Part shown: positions 23,519 through 36,336 of the stretch, one piece after another
How positions within the stretch are numbered: position 1 is the first letter of the stretch
Layout: each line of letters starts with the position of its first letter
NCBI GenBank assembly: GCA_028622995.1
Contig: JAJQJQ010000020.1
Location: 434,001 to 498,000, forward strand
Direction: 5' to 3'
Source of the DNA: Panagrolaimus kolymaensis
Lineage: Eukaryota; Nematoda; Chromadorea; Rhabditida; Panagrolaimidae
Length of the DNA stretch: 64,000 bases
Position numbers and translations under genes: made by a program
The notes under the pieces: generated by a model
What the model was told of the DNA's origin: nothing
Databases searched by the model: none
Seen by the model: the letters and a program-made list of their open reading frames with translations, nothing else

Positions 23519-23995
23519 TTTGGTGAGAAAAAACAATCTAAAAAAGTTTTGGTTTAAAAAATAAAGAAAAATTCAACACATTCAAACAACAAAAGTTTTT
23601 ACAAATAGGAAAAAGATGTACGATAAAGAATAAAAGTCGTGTTAGAATTTACGCGGTTTTTAAATCTTCCTTTTTATTTTGCCTTCTTATTCTCATTGAT
23701 TTAACAAAACATACTTACTTGCAAGCTAATAACTTTAATTTTTATATTTATATTTATTTGTTGCTAAATAAAATATTTAACCTAAATCAATCACTTAGTC
23801 ATTGGTTGATATCCTTATTATTTTAAAAGACAATTGAATTCTTACCACGACAAATGCTATGTTGAAAAAACAAAAAAAAGACTTTGATTGAATTTTCTTT
23901 TACGATCTGTTTCTTTGTAACAAAAACCTTTTATCAAATATATTTTTATTTTATGTATGTAATTTTCTTCAATACTATATTTAATTCGATTTAGA
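23519..23995. promoter_or_regulatory. shared upstream region of two divergent genes
   Basis: 477 bp between the divergent starts of the unrecognised gene and TAMM41. It is AT-rich. The + strand side ends in GATTTAG immediately before AATG of TAMM41, a likely SL acceptor. No other element was recognised. Confidence 0.4.
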
Positions 23996-24973
23996 ATGCC
24001 TGAATTAGTGGAAGAATATCGTGAACTTCTTAATTGTCTTCCACTTGATACAATTTCATATGCATTTGCGTATGGAAGTGGCGCGATATCACAAGAAAAT
24101 GAAGACTTGACTGGAAAAATGGTTGATTTTATTATTGTTTCAAATGATTCAGCACGTTTTCATAAAGATAATCTTCTTAAGAATTCAAATCATTATTCGT
24201 TTGTTCGATTTTTTGGTCCAGAAAAATTAGCAAAGCTGCAAACAAAATCTGGTGCTCGAGTATATTTTAATACAAATGTTCGCTCAAATAATCGCTTAAT
24301 TAAATATGGTGTAATTTCAACTGATGATTTTCAAACTGATTTACTTGATTGGACATGGCTATATGTTGCTGGACGATTACAAAAACCTGTACTTGAAGTT
24401 ATTTCACCATCGGATGCAATTTCAACTCAAATCAAAGATAATCGAATTAATGCTCTACAAGCTGCACTTCTTCAACTTCCTGATTCATTTCCATTGGAAA
24501 AACTCTTTCAACAAGTTGTTGGACTTTCTTATCATGGAGACTTTCGAATGACTTTTGGTGAAGATAGAAAGAAAATAGACAAAATTGTTAAAGGTGGCTA
24601 TCCAAAATTTGAACAACTTTATAAACCGCTTCTTGCTGATGATAAAAGAATTTCACTTCGTGGAAACAAAGTTGAACAAGACAATAGTACGCCATCAATT
24701 TATCATCGATTGAATTTGTTACCTATGGGTGTTGTAGATGGTTTATGTACTCGATATCGAGCATGGGATAAACGTCAACGTGATGTGGAAGAAGTTTTAT
24801 TTTCAATGGCACATCGACATGATATTGGTGATCATGTAGCTGGTTCAATGTCTTCTATAGTCGCATCATCATCATGGCGCCAAACAGCTAAGAATGCATT
24901 AACTGCTGGTCTTACGAAATCTATTGTTTATTCTTCGAAAAAAATGTTCAAAATGCTTCGTTCGATTCGATAA
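23996..24973 (+). CDS. TAMM41: mitochondrial phosphatidate cytidylyltransferase (Tam41)
   Basis: Makes CDP-diacylglycerol from phosphatidic acid and CTP on the matrix side of the inner mitochondrial membrane, the first step toward cardiolipin. Single exon, 325 residues, the usual size. The nucleotidyltransferase signature is present: AFAYGSGA near residues 23-30 and MVDFIIV near 42-48. These are followed by the conserved HYSFVRFFGP, GARVYFNT, LYVAGRLQKP and SYHGDFRM stretches. The ATG sits two bases after a TTTAG acceptor. It is the first gene of a likely three-gene operon. Confidence 0.95.
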   Translation: MPELVEEYRELLNCLPLDTISYAFAYGSGAISQENEDLTGKMVDFIIVSNDSARFHKDNLLKNSNHYSFVRFFGPEKLAKLQTKSGARVYFNTNVRSNNRLIKYGVISTDDFQTDLLDWTWLYVAGRLQKPVLEVISPSDAISTQIKDNRINALQAALLQLPDSFPLEKLFQQVVGLSYHGDFRMTFGEDRKKIDKIVKGGYPKFEQLYKPLLADDKRISLRGNKVEQDNSTPSIYHRLNLLPMGVVDGLCTRYRAWDKRQRDVEEVLFSMAHRHDIGDHVAGSMSSIVASSSWRQTAKNALTAGLTKSIVYSSKKMFKMLRSIR

Positions 24974-25092
24974 AATTTCTTGCCATTTTTTGCGTGTCGT
25001 TAGGTCTTTCTTATGTTGTTTGGATATTTGTATGTATGCGTGTTTATATCTCGTAGTTTAATTTTTTATTGTAATTAACTTGCAAATTTTAT

Positions 25093-25108
25093 TAATAAAG
25101 TTTTTTAG
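25093..25108 (+). promoter_or_regulatory. poly(A) signal abutting a likely trans-splice acceptor
   Basis: AATAAAG followed directly by TTTTTTAG lies between TAMM41 and PSMG4, 47 bp before the PSMG4 ATG. The arrangement fits 3'-end formation of the upstream message with SL addition to the downstream one, but the spacing is much tighter than the usual 100 bp. Confidence 0.5.
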
Positions 25109-25155
25109 GTAAGAAATCTCTAATTCTGATATTTACTGGTGGCATTGTTACAATC

Positions 25156-25656
25156 ATGGCTGATCTCAATGCAGAAAATTATATGATGAATTTTACTCTT
25201 ACATGTGACAATGAACAAGTTAATTTTCATGCCGAAATTCCATCAGATGAATGCCTCTTTCTTTGGATTGGACAAGATTCTACTGCAACAATGGCATATG
25301 GACTTTTAAAGCATCGATCAGTTATTTATGGAAATCCTACGCCACATTCTGCTTTTCAAATAAATGAATGTGCTAACAGATTAGCTAAAATTTTTGGTCA
25401 GCGACAAGTAAGTTTTTGCATTTTTTTCTTAACTTGATAATAACTTTTTTCTTTTTTTAAGGTGTTTGTTTCGACTGATTTGGACAAAGATATGGATCCT
25501 AAATTTTGGGCGAATGTTTTTATGACGTTAAAAGAATATATTTTTGCACATCGTGAATTCTTTAGACTTCCTCAAGATCAACTTGAAACATCTCCTGCAA
25601 CACCAGCCTCAACTTCATCATCCCATTCTGCAGCTGAATCTCAACATTCGCATTGA
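25156..25656 (+). CDS. PSMG4: proteasome assembly chaperone 4
   Basis: Helps build the 20S proteasome alpha ring, as a partner of PSMG3. Exons 25156-25407 and 25462-25656 (CAA|GTAAGT ... TTTAAG|GTG), phase 0; 148 residues. Family features are CLFLWIGQDSTATMAYGLL, then a central NECANRLAKIFGQRQVFVST strand-helix-strand and a final helix ALFMTLKEY-like. Beyond the core it carries a Ser/Thr/Ala/His-rich tail of about 30 residues not found in the compact vertebrate protein. It starts 182 bp after TAMM41. Confidence 0.83.
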
Positions 25657-26088
25657 TTTTATTCATCATATCTGGGTTTAAAATATGTCTCCTAATCTCT
25701 TTTCTTATCGTTATTTCATTTTGTTATGTACTTGCGTTCCTTTGTTTTTCTAATTGCACTTAAACTATTCTTTTTATGTTGGTTCACCATGCGTGGTAAT
25801 TTTTGGATGTTTCTCAGCCATTATCATTGTGCCTTTTTTTGCTTTCAAATGCATTTGAAATTATTTTTGATTTTAATATTATTCTCATATTCATAATGTA
25901 TGTTTTATTAAATTTTTTTATTGCAATAAACATTATTCTTCAAATATTTTTTCTTTTTTATCGATTGGGTTTTTTAGACCATTATTTATCTCGTTAAACA
26001 TAAACATGTTGTTTACATTTATTCTTGCACAGTATTGTACTTTAGTCTTTTTTTTAAACTTGGTGATTAATAAATTCTCAATTTTTAG
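25657..26088 (+). other. intercistronic spacer PSMG4-SDHAF4
   Basis: 432 bp, T-rich, with no open frame of interest. It ends in AATTTTTAG directly abutting the SDHAF4 ATG, a probable SL acceptor with no 5'UTR left between SL and start codon. Confidence 0.5.
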
Positions 26089-26331
26089 ATGCTTAGAATC
26101 TTACGTAGTCGTCCAATTTTAATCCGTGCTTTTGCAACATCAACAAAACAGCCACCAAAATCTGGTAGAACACCAGTCGGGGAATTTGATGATCCTGCAG
26201 AAAAAGAACAAGAAGATGGTAATCGTCGACGAATAATAAATCCTGAAACCGGTGAAATTGGAGGTCCTCAAGGTCCAGAGCCTACAAGATATGGTGATTG
26301 GGAACGCAAAGGACGTGTTAGTGATTTTTGA
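26089..26331 (+). CDS. SDHAF4: succinate dehydrogenase assembly factor 4
   Basis: Binds flavinylated SDHA and promotes its joining to SDHB in complex II assembly (mitochondrial matrix). Single exon, 80 residues. The Arg-rich N-terminus ([18 protein letters not shown]) is a typical mitochondrial presequence. The body has [10 protein letters not shown] and the family's near-invariant end, [18 protein letters not shown] followed by RVSDF. An acceptor AG lies immediately before the ATG. It is the third gene of the TAMM41-PSMG4 cluster and converges on CDKAL1 with only 82 bp between stops. Confidence 0.95.
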   Translation: MLRILRSRPILIRAFATSTKQPPKSGRTPVGEFDDPAEKEQEDGNRRRIINPETGEIGGPQGPEPTRYGDWERKGRVSDF

Positions 26332-26413
26332 AATAACTTTTATTAAAATTGTATCCATTACATATATATAATAAAAAAATCAACAACAAAATTTTAACAA
26401 CGACACTCGGTTT

Positions 26414-28241
26414 TCATGCAAAATATGTAACGTAAAGAAATTTAAGAATAAAGTATGCCATAATAAAAGCAGCAGATAAAATACCAGCAAGACGTAAATC
26501 ACTAATTTGAAGCTTGCCTTCTTTCTTTTCATTTTCAGTTGGTGCAGCTAAGCTTGGTTCAGAAACGATTACAGATTTCATGTGGAATTTTGATACTTCA
26601 ATAATTTTGACTTGAACTCGTTTTCCTAGAAGGCTTTCATTTCCATGAGGTGGTACCAAAATATGTTCATAGCTTTTGTTATGGCCAACAAAATGAGTTT
26701 TATCATTAGCTGTTTCACAAATTAGAACATCATGAATTTGACCAATTTTGTCTTTAGTATATCTAGTGTAACTGTGGAAAAGTTTTGTCATTTCACCAGT
26801 TCTTCGACGAGCCTAAAATTTAAAATATAATGTTTAAAATATGTAAGTTAAAAGAAATATCAATTACTTCGATAGTATTAATCTTTTTCAATCGCGCAGC
26901 AGGCGTACCAGGACCTAAAAAATAGAAGTATGAGAATTTTTAGTGTAATAAGTAACTAAGAAACTAACGAGGATAGTATTGATTAATAAATAAACTTGGA
27001 AATTTATATTTTTTTACTAATGCTAGCGATTCTTCAAAGTCTTCTTCTGTTTCAGTTGGAAATGCACAAATGAAATCCGTTGCAATGTAAACATCAGGAA
27101 CGCTAAAAATTGGTTTAGTTTATTACGGTAAATTTTAAAAATAAGATCCTTTCTTACTGTTCTTTCATATAATCAACAATTTTACAAAAATCCTCGTTGG
27201 TATATTCTCTTTTCATATCATTTAAAACAGCATTGCTTCCAGCTTGAACAGGAATGTGAAGAAATGAATAAACGCGAGGATGATTGAGAATTTCAGCAAT
27301 TTCTTCAAGATGGTCAAGGATGCTAAAAATAAATTGTATTTGAAGCCAAGTTAAATCAAAAACGTACTATGGTGGGTTTGTCATTCCTAAACGCATCATG
27401 CAGTCGTCTGGAATGACTTTTATCAATTCCTTCAGTAAATCAGGTAACACCAACGACAAATCTCTCCCCCAGGCACCAAGATCCTAAAAGGCTGTTTGTA
27501 AATTACATTTCTCCAAACAAACAAATCACTGACCTCGCTAGTTAGCCAAATTTCTTTACAACCTTCGTTAAAAGAAGCCTTAGCTTGGATGATAAGATCA
27601 TCAAGAGGATACGATTGAAGATTTCCGCGGGCCATTTTTGTTTTACAGTAAGTGCAATTATTCAAACAGCCGCTGTTGATTGCAAGAATTTCAATTCTTT
27701 CATTTCGACGCATTTTAGGCATATTTAAAGTTGGAGTTGTTTTATTTCGAACGGAAAGCATACGAACACTATTTCCTTTGATTGTTTCTTCCACCACGTT
27801 AACAATTTGATCAATTTGTTTGACTCCAACAATTGAAACGCCTTTGAGATATGGTTCATTTGGGGCCGCCTGGCTTACACAACCAGCAACAACAACCTTC
27901 TTTCCAGCTTTCTGTGCTTCATTTACCATATTTTCGAATTGAGTTTCGCTTGGAGTTTTTACCGTACAGCTATTGAGAAGCCAAATATCACTTCCTTCTT
28001 TATCATTACTAACTTTGAATCCAGCAGCAATCAAAAGTCCACCCATATATTCTGAATCTGAACCATTATGTGAGCAGCCCCATGTTTTCAAATATACAGT
28101 TTTGCTCCATGGAAGAATGCTATCTGTTAATGGTTTATCTTCTAGATCTTCATTCTTTTTTGAGCGAACTTTGATATGAAAATCCCGAGGACGTGGACCA
28201 GTTGTTGCAGAAGCATTATCAGCGATGTCTTCGATATCCAT
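26414..28241 (-). CDS. CDKAL1: tRNA t6A37 methylthiotransferase (CDKAL1 type)
   Basis: Radical-SAM enzyme that converts t6A to ms2t6A at position 37 of tRNA-Lys. Six exons from the 5' end: 28241-27534, 27483-27368, 27322-27158, 27102-26969, 26914-26868, 26812-26414; 522 residues. The N-terminal MTTase domain has its three cluster cysteines (about C56 in WGCSHN, C92 in NSCTVK, C121 in AGCVSQ). The radical-SAM C-x3-C-x2-C motif is GCLNNCTYC (C192, C196, C199). Next come LGAWGRDL, the TNPPY motif and NQYYPRPGTPAA. A TRAM domain follows (residues about 400-460), then a C-terminal membrane anchor ([20 protein letters not shown]), as in ER-bound animal CDKAL1. Confidence 0.96.
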
Positions 28242-28789
28242 AATGCTACAAAACATAACATTATTTTTGTTTTAAAATTTAAAAACACAAAAATATAATT
28301 ACTGAGTTATTACAATTATAATAAATAAAAGTTAGTACATAAAAATATGGTAGGAAATCATTTATTAAACTTTAATATATATACAAACAACACTGGCCTT
28401 TTTTTAGAAAGGAAAAAAAACGATATCATAAAATAACAAACAAAAAAAGAAATAAAATGGGCACTGTATAAAAATGAGCATTAATTTAATCGCGCAAACA
28501 AAAAATGGTACATAGTAAAATTAAAACAAAATACGAACGAAGAATCAAAAGGAAAAATAGATAGTAAGGAATCAAATATTGGCTAAGACAAAAAGTAAAA
28601 AAAAAACCGACTTAGAATTTTTTAAATTTGTAATTTTTTTAGGCTAAAGACCGGCAAATTTCAAGCTGCATCAGCGTTTTCCAACAATAATTATGCATTT
28701 TTTTGCTGCAAAACATGGTTGATTAAAAGTTTTAATAAATTTTTTGCTTTCCATCTGCCGATCTTCTTTTAATTGTTTTAGGTTTAACA
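28242..28789. other. spacer between two minus-strand genes
   Basis: 548 bp of AT-rich sequence. It holds the CDKAL1 upstream region and the 3' side of the RhoGAP gene. No gene, repeat or clear element was seen. Confidence 0.4.
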
Positions 28790-31089
<2,300 letters not shown>

Positions 31090-31938
31090 TGAATCAGTAT
31101 TTTTGAAGAAATTTTTGGCCCTAAATGGCCTTCTTCAAATTTGATGCTTTAATGAAATTCGTGATTGGGAATTTGCAGACAACTAATTAACAGTTGTCAA
31201 AAAGATGAATAATTGAAAGCGAGTTTAAATTTAAAGTTAAAAAAAAGCTCTTATTCCTGAGGACTATAAATTTTGGAAAAAATAGTATAGTTTTACAAAA
31301 AAAATTATAATGATTTATTCACGGCAAAAACAAAGATGAAAATCAGCGGTACTGCACAAAACACTTACAACAATAATGATGGCAGTGAGGCTCTCTCTTT
31401 TTTTCCTATTTTATTTCTTCTCCTTCCTCTGTTCTGTTAGTGTGCGCCACCCGAACGATTTGAAAGTGTCGGACAAACTTGTAAGCCTAACCACCAGGAA
31501 AGAATTTTTTTTTATATTTCGCATGCACCCTGCCGACTTGGTATATAGAATGAATGGATGGACAAAATTTTTTTTAGTTAATTCAAGCCAATGTTGTTCG
31601 GAAGCAAACCGAACAACTGGTTCAAAAATTGGCATTTTTTTCTCTTTCGAATAAGTCGCGCAAGCAACACTCATTCATGCTTCAAATCCTTCTTCGAAGA
31701 TCCGTTTTTGTTTCGCGTGACAGCTGCTTCTTTCAATTCATAAAAGCTGCTTATTTATTATTATTTTTTCGTTTTAAGAACATTACATTCTGAATTTTTT
31801 TTTTTTATTATTTTTTGTTCATGGTATATACGAAATACATATCCAAGTTCAAAAATTTTCTTTTTATCGCGATTTTATTAAAAAAATAAAACTCAAAGTT
31901 TAATGCGTAATCTTATTGTTTAGATTCATCCATTCAGG
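31090..31938. promoter_or_regulatory. shared upstream region of divergent RhoGAP and NDUFS4-SS18 genes
   Basis: About 850 bp. A 92-codon + frame at 31376-31654 starts with a hydrophobic run resembling a signal peptide but has no family resemblance and no splice partner, so it is not called. CATTCAG ends one base before the NDUFS4 ATG (likely SL acceptor). Confidence 0.4.
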
Positions 31939-32514
31939 ATGCTTCGAAATTTATCCCAATTTCGTATTGCTACTCGATGTTTTGCATCAGATAAACATCC
32001 AATTGTTCGAAAAAATCAAGCAGTTAAAAAATCACTTGAAGATGTATTAGGTGAAACAAAAGAAGTAAAACCAGTTGAAGTTCATGCTGATCCTGGACGG
32101 GAAGTTGCTGAAATTTCGGGAGTTCCTGATGAACATAAAGAAGAAAGATTTGTACGTATTTTCCGCCCAGCACGTGAATCACCCCAAACTGCATGGAATA
32201 ATACTAAAGTTTGGAAAATTGAAGTTGATACTCGCCAGCGTTGGGAAAATCCACTTATGGGTTGGGCAAGCTCGTAAGCTTTTTCTTTAAAAAAGAATTA
32301 TCTTTTAAATTTTATTTTATAACTTTATAGCGGTGATCCACTAAGTAATATTGCTGGAAATTTGGATTTTGCATCTAAAGATGATGCTATTACATTTTGT
32401 CGAAAAAATCGTTGGAATTACGATGTTGAAGAAGAACACGAACGCAGAATCAAACCCAAAGCTTATGGCAGCAATTTTTCATGGAATAAGCGCACTCGTG
32501 TCTCAACTAAATAG
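31939..32514 (+). CDS. NDUFS4: NADH dehydrogenase (complex I) 18-kDa subunit NDUFS4
   Basis: Accessory subunit of the peripheral arm of mitochondrial complex I. Exons 31939-32273 and 32331-32514; 172 residues. It has an N-terminal presequence ([17 protein letters not shown]). The conserved core includes [36 protein letters not shown] and the ending [16 protein letters not shown], which matches animal NDUFS4. An acceptor lies one base upstream of the ATG. It is probably the first gene of an operon with SS18, whose ATG is 188 bp after this stop; an AATAAA lies at 32526. Confidence 0.97.
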
Positions 32515-32689
32515 TTAATTCAAAAAATAAATTAGATTTTTTTAAATTTAAAATGTGTGACCAATTTGTATAGTATAATATAAAATATTTGCAATTATTA
32601 TCGTTTAAAAAAATTTTGGATTACGGCTTTTTCTACCGTTTATTTTTTTGTGAATTTTAAAAAAAAAAATTAGTTTAAAGTTGATTTTT

Positions 32690-32702
32690 TTTAAAGTTTA
32701 GA
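32690..32702 (+). promoter_or_regulatory. probable trans-splice acceptor for SS18
   Basis: A long T/A run ending AAAGTTTAG stops one base before the SS18 ATG. No upstream exon exists to use it, and NDUFS4 ends 186 bp before. This fits SL addition to a downstream operon gene. Confidence 0.6.
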
Positions 32703-33437
32703 ATGTCCGTTATACAGAATGATGAAGTTAGAGAACAATTGGATCCAAATACTATAACCTTAAATAAATTGTTAGCAGAAAATTGTAGTTTGATTCAAAC
32801 GATAAGCGAATATCAACGAATGGGAAGACCAAATGATGCTGCAAAATATCAAGAATTATTGCATCGAAATTTAATGTGGTTGTCGAAAGAATTGGACCCT
32901 TCGCATATTCCCGAACTCGAGGTTTTTTAGTCATCACTCATTAATAGTTTAATATCTTAATTTTTATAGGAAAATCTTCCACCAAATAATCATCATCATC
33001 CTCCACCACATTCTCATATGCCACAGCCAATTTCAGTAGGAGCTCCATCATCAATCCCCCCTCCCTCATCTTCATCTGGTGGAACAAGTATTGCATCTCC
33101 AAGTCGCCAACCTCATTCATTACCTCCTTCTCAATCTCAGCAAAATGGCCATTTATCACCATATAGTAGTCATGGGCCATCACCTCATATGCGAAATGGA
33201 CATCATACACCTCAGCAATACATGCAACACCCACAACAACAACAACATCAACATGCCACTCCGCCAGTATCACAAGATCAACAACAACAACCACAACAAA
33301 TGCAACAAATGCATCCATCACAACTTCATGGAGGATATGGTATGCCAAATGGATATCCTCCATATGGGATGCCACCACAAGGACCATATATGAATGGATT
33401 GCCTCCACAGGGACATATGCCACCGCCACCGCGATAA
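32703..33437 (+). CDS. SS18: SS18 (SSXT family) BAF chromatin-remodelling subunit
   Basis: Subunit of SWI/SNF (BAF) complexes. Exons 32703-32921 and 32970-33437 (GAG|GTTTTT ... TTTATAG); 228 residues. The N-terminal SNH domain spans about residues 15-70 with LNKLLAENCSLIQTISEYQ and ELLHRNLMWLSKELD, the family hallmark. The rest is a long Pro/Gln/His/Met/Gly/Tyr-rich tail, like the QPGY domain of vertebrate SS18, ending GHMPPPPR. The poly-Gln and His runs make this stretch likely to vary in length between strains. Confidence 0.92.
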
Positions 33438-33866
33438 AAAAATTATATTTAAAAGAACAAAATGGTGATGTGTTTGTAATTAATTTGGATCTCTCTCGCT
33501 CCTTTTTTTAAAATTTTTATTTGCATTTGTTATGATTTCTTTGTAATAAAAAAAGCTAAAAACAAAGATTATGTTTGAACAGAAATATATTAGACTATTT
33601 AAATGGATAATTTAAAGATATTTTTAAGAAAATTTTAATCTCGTTTAGAAATTTCACCGTATCACTCAACAACAAACAAAAAATGGAAAAGATGGAGAAA
33701 ATGGGTTTGGAAAACTAATTTTTTTCGTATGTCATATTTTGTACTAAAATTTCTAACAAAAATAAAATATAACATTTTTTATTTAGAATGTGAAAAAATA
33801 AAGGTATGAAATGGCAACAAAAAAGGCCTTCAATTGAGCACCGTTTAAAAAAAAGCAACTAGAAAT
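33438..33866. other. spacer between convergent SS18 and PDP1 genes
   Basis: 429 bp, AT-rich; AATAAA-type sequence near 33544 (TTGTAATAAAAAAAG) fits the SS18 poly(A) signal. Nothing else was seen. Confidence 0.45.
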
Positions 33867-35425
33867 TTAAAAACCGCATTGATCTTCAGAATCAGATAAA
33901 GATGAAAGATAATTTTCGTTGAAATGTACCACAACTACCGTAATATCATCCCGATAATGTCTAGCCATACCCGGTGGTAATTGCAAGCTTTCTTTTAATT
34001 TTTCATATTGAAGTTCTGTACCGCCGCTAACGCCGCCAAGAGCATTTCGAATAACATGGGTGGCGCTATTATCATCTAAAGGTTTTTTGGATTCACCTTG
34101 TTTTCGTTTTTCAAGATCTTTAAAAACCTAAAAAAATAAATGGGATATAAAAAAAGTAACATTGGAAAAAATTTACGTCAAGTAAAGAAGCATTTGTTTC
34201 AGGTTGATATAAACTAAGAGTTTGGGTTCCAAGTGTATGATCATGAATAAGTCGAACAACCGAATCAGGATCTAACCATTCCCAAAGTCCATCGGTTGCA
34301 ATCACCAAAAATTTATCATTTGGTGTTAGTTTATGATAGAAAACTTCTGGCATCGCTGTTAAGTATGGAGGTGTTAATAAGCCATGAGGTGGAGTTAAAC
34401 CAAGTGGTTCCAAAACTACTCGTTGCAAATCTTCTGTCCATTTATATCTGACATCACCAAATGCACGAAGAGGATAAAGTTCACCAAGTAATCTGCTACC
34501 TTAAAATCAAATGATTATAAAAATTACATTCTAAAGACATACCTTTAAGCATGGTACCACTTTCACTTATAGGATGGGCATGCCTTAAACGTTGAACTTC
34601 ATCATCGTTTTCAACACAATGAGGGCGAGAAAGTTGTCGAGCAATCATTGAATAATGTTGATTTACTCCCAAAACAGCTGCAGAATCACCTATATTTGCA
34701 ACATGAAGATGACTTCGCCTTAAATGAGCTACAGTTGCACATGAACCTGATGAAGCAACATTTGCAGCAATTCTATAATTATATTTTTATATAAATTTAA
34801 TTAAATAATCAAAAAAACGTGAGTATTACCTATCAACTCTTCCAACGTTATCTGGTAAAGCCCCTTCTGAAATATCATCGTCTAATGCTATAAAAGCAGC
34901 TTGAATAGCTTTTCGAACGGTTGAAAGATCTGGGTCACTTTTAAATCTTAAAAATTATACATTGCTTTTATGAAGTCAACAAAATTAAAAGACAAACCTA
35001 TCAAAAAAACTTTGTACATTTTTAATATGCTCATCTTTAACAAAACTAGGAAGTCGATGATCTCCACTACTAAAAAGCCATTGAAGTCTTTCCATTAGAG
35101 GTAAATTCATAACAATATGTTTATCAAGAATTGAAGCACAAATATAATCAAATAATCTTGCAGAAACATGTCGAGAACATGATGCTCCGCCATGCCCATC
35201 AAAAACTCCAATGAGATAAGCATCGGATGATACACATTTTGCTGCAGAATGGTAATCTTCTATGGGTCGATTTGCAGCTAATTGTGAAACATCTATTTTT
35301 GATATTACAGAATCGCTTAAAGTTATCGAACGTTCATGAGCTCTCAATTGGGCATCCGTACTTGTTCGATGGCGAATTAACAATCGACTTTGATCAACAT
35401 GAAAGAATCTTCGGCCAAAACTCAT
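33867..35425 (-). CDS. PDP1: pyruvate dehydrogenase phosphatase catalytic subunit (PP2C)
   Basis: Mitochondrial PP2C phosphatase that reactivates pyruvate dehydrogenase by dephosphorylating E1-alpha. Five exons from the 5' end: 35425-34998, 34946-34830, 34772-34543, 34499-34177, 34127-33867; 452 residues. All PP2C metal motifs are present: RPIEDYHSAAKC (about 53-64), GVFDGHGG (about 73-80), ANIGDSAAVLG, LVIATDGLWEWL and YRDDITVVVVHF. PDP-specific stretches are LLGELYPLRAFGDVRYKW and PPYLTAMPEVFYHKL. The N-terminus is Arg-rich, as expected for import. A micro-uORF overlaps the start codon. The gene follows a small basic gene on the same strand by 394 bp. Confidence 0.94.
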
Positions 35426-35819
35426 TGCATTTCTATAGGATTTTTAAAATTAAGATTACGTTGTTGATGACTAAAAGAATGGGAAATAATAAACTAGTGA
35501 ATATGTCTACCAAATGTCCAATCCGTGACAAATAAAATATGGATGTAAAGAAAAAAAATAAAAATAAAATCATTAACATCGCGGGCTTTTGGCCAACTGC
35601 AATTCTTTATTAAAAATTTTATATTTAATTCTAATTTACTGTAACTATTACATAACAAAAGTATTTTGAGATTCGTACAAAAATTCACATTTTTATGTTT
35701 TAAAAAACTACGTGAGAAATCCAGATTAAGTTCGTTATTTTTAAAAATTTTATGCCAAGTATAAAAAAAATTCATATTGTTTTTCAATTTACATTTCATC
35801 AATGAGAATTATATTTTTT
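35426..35819. other. spacer between the small basic gene and PDP1
   Basis: 394 bp, AT-rich, on the 5' side of PDP1. On the minus strand AATCCTATAG ends two bases before an AAATGCAATGAG that contains the PDP1 start; this is a possible SL acceptor. No other feature was seen. Confidence 0.4.
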
Positions 35820-36336
35820 TTATCTCTGACTATTTGAACGAATAACTCTTTTAATAATTTTTAAAGTTCGCTTTAATTTCGATGATGATGATCTTGATAA
35901 TTTGGGTTTACAGCAGTGATCACATGAACATTCAAAATATAACTTCTTTCGATTTTTTGATTTTACAGTATTTTCATAAATGTTATTTTTTTGAAATTGA
36001 TATGGATCATCGATATATTGGTCAAAGGCCGATCGCCCAAAATCATTGGGCGGTTTTTGATGTGGAAGACGAGGGCTTGGGCATACACTTCGTCGAAGAT
36101 AAATTAAAAAGGTTTTTAATTCATCTCTAGATTTTCTTGATCGTTCATTTTGATATGTCAAAATCAAGAATTTAAGAATTTTTATTTCATGATCTATGAT
36201 AAATTTTTGATAAAAGTGAAGAAAGCTAAAATAAGGTAGTTTAAGGCTATAAAAAATTTAGAAAAATTTACTTTTCAATTTCTAATTGCACATCAATGGA
36301 AATTGGAGGCAAATAAGGAGAAGAACTCATTTTCAT
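35820..36336 (-). CDS. unrecognised small basic protein
   Basis: Two exons, 36336-36272 and 36225-35820, with a 46-nt intron (GTAAAT ... TATTTTAG); 156 residues. It begins MKMSSSPYLPPISIDVQLEIE and has a hydrophobic-aromatic middle. A Cys/His cluster ECSCDHCCKPK follows, then a very basic Ser/Lys/Arg tail ending IKRVIRSNSQR. A nearer acceptor (TTTTATAG) would keep frame but leave only a 25-nt intron, so the farther one was chosen. The Cys cluster could bind zinc; that is speculation. It may form an operon with PDP1, 394 bp downstream. Confidence 0.6.

Noticed and set aside
31376..31654. A signal-peptide-like + frame upstream of NDUFS4
   Set aside because: The hydrophobic start is from TTT/CTT runs, the downstream part is unlike any secreted family, and an overlapping minus frame is equally long.
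36247..36271. A 25-nt intron in the small basic gene upstream of PDP1
   Set aside because: The nearer TTTTATAG acceptor keeps the frame, but 25 nt is far below the 45-60 nt seen elsewhere. A TATTTTAG 21 bases further gives a normal 46-nt intron in the same phase.
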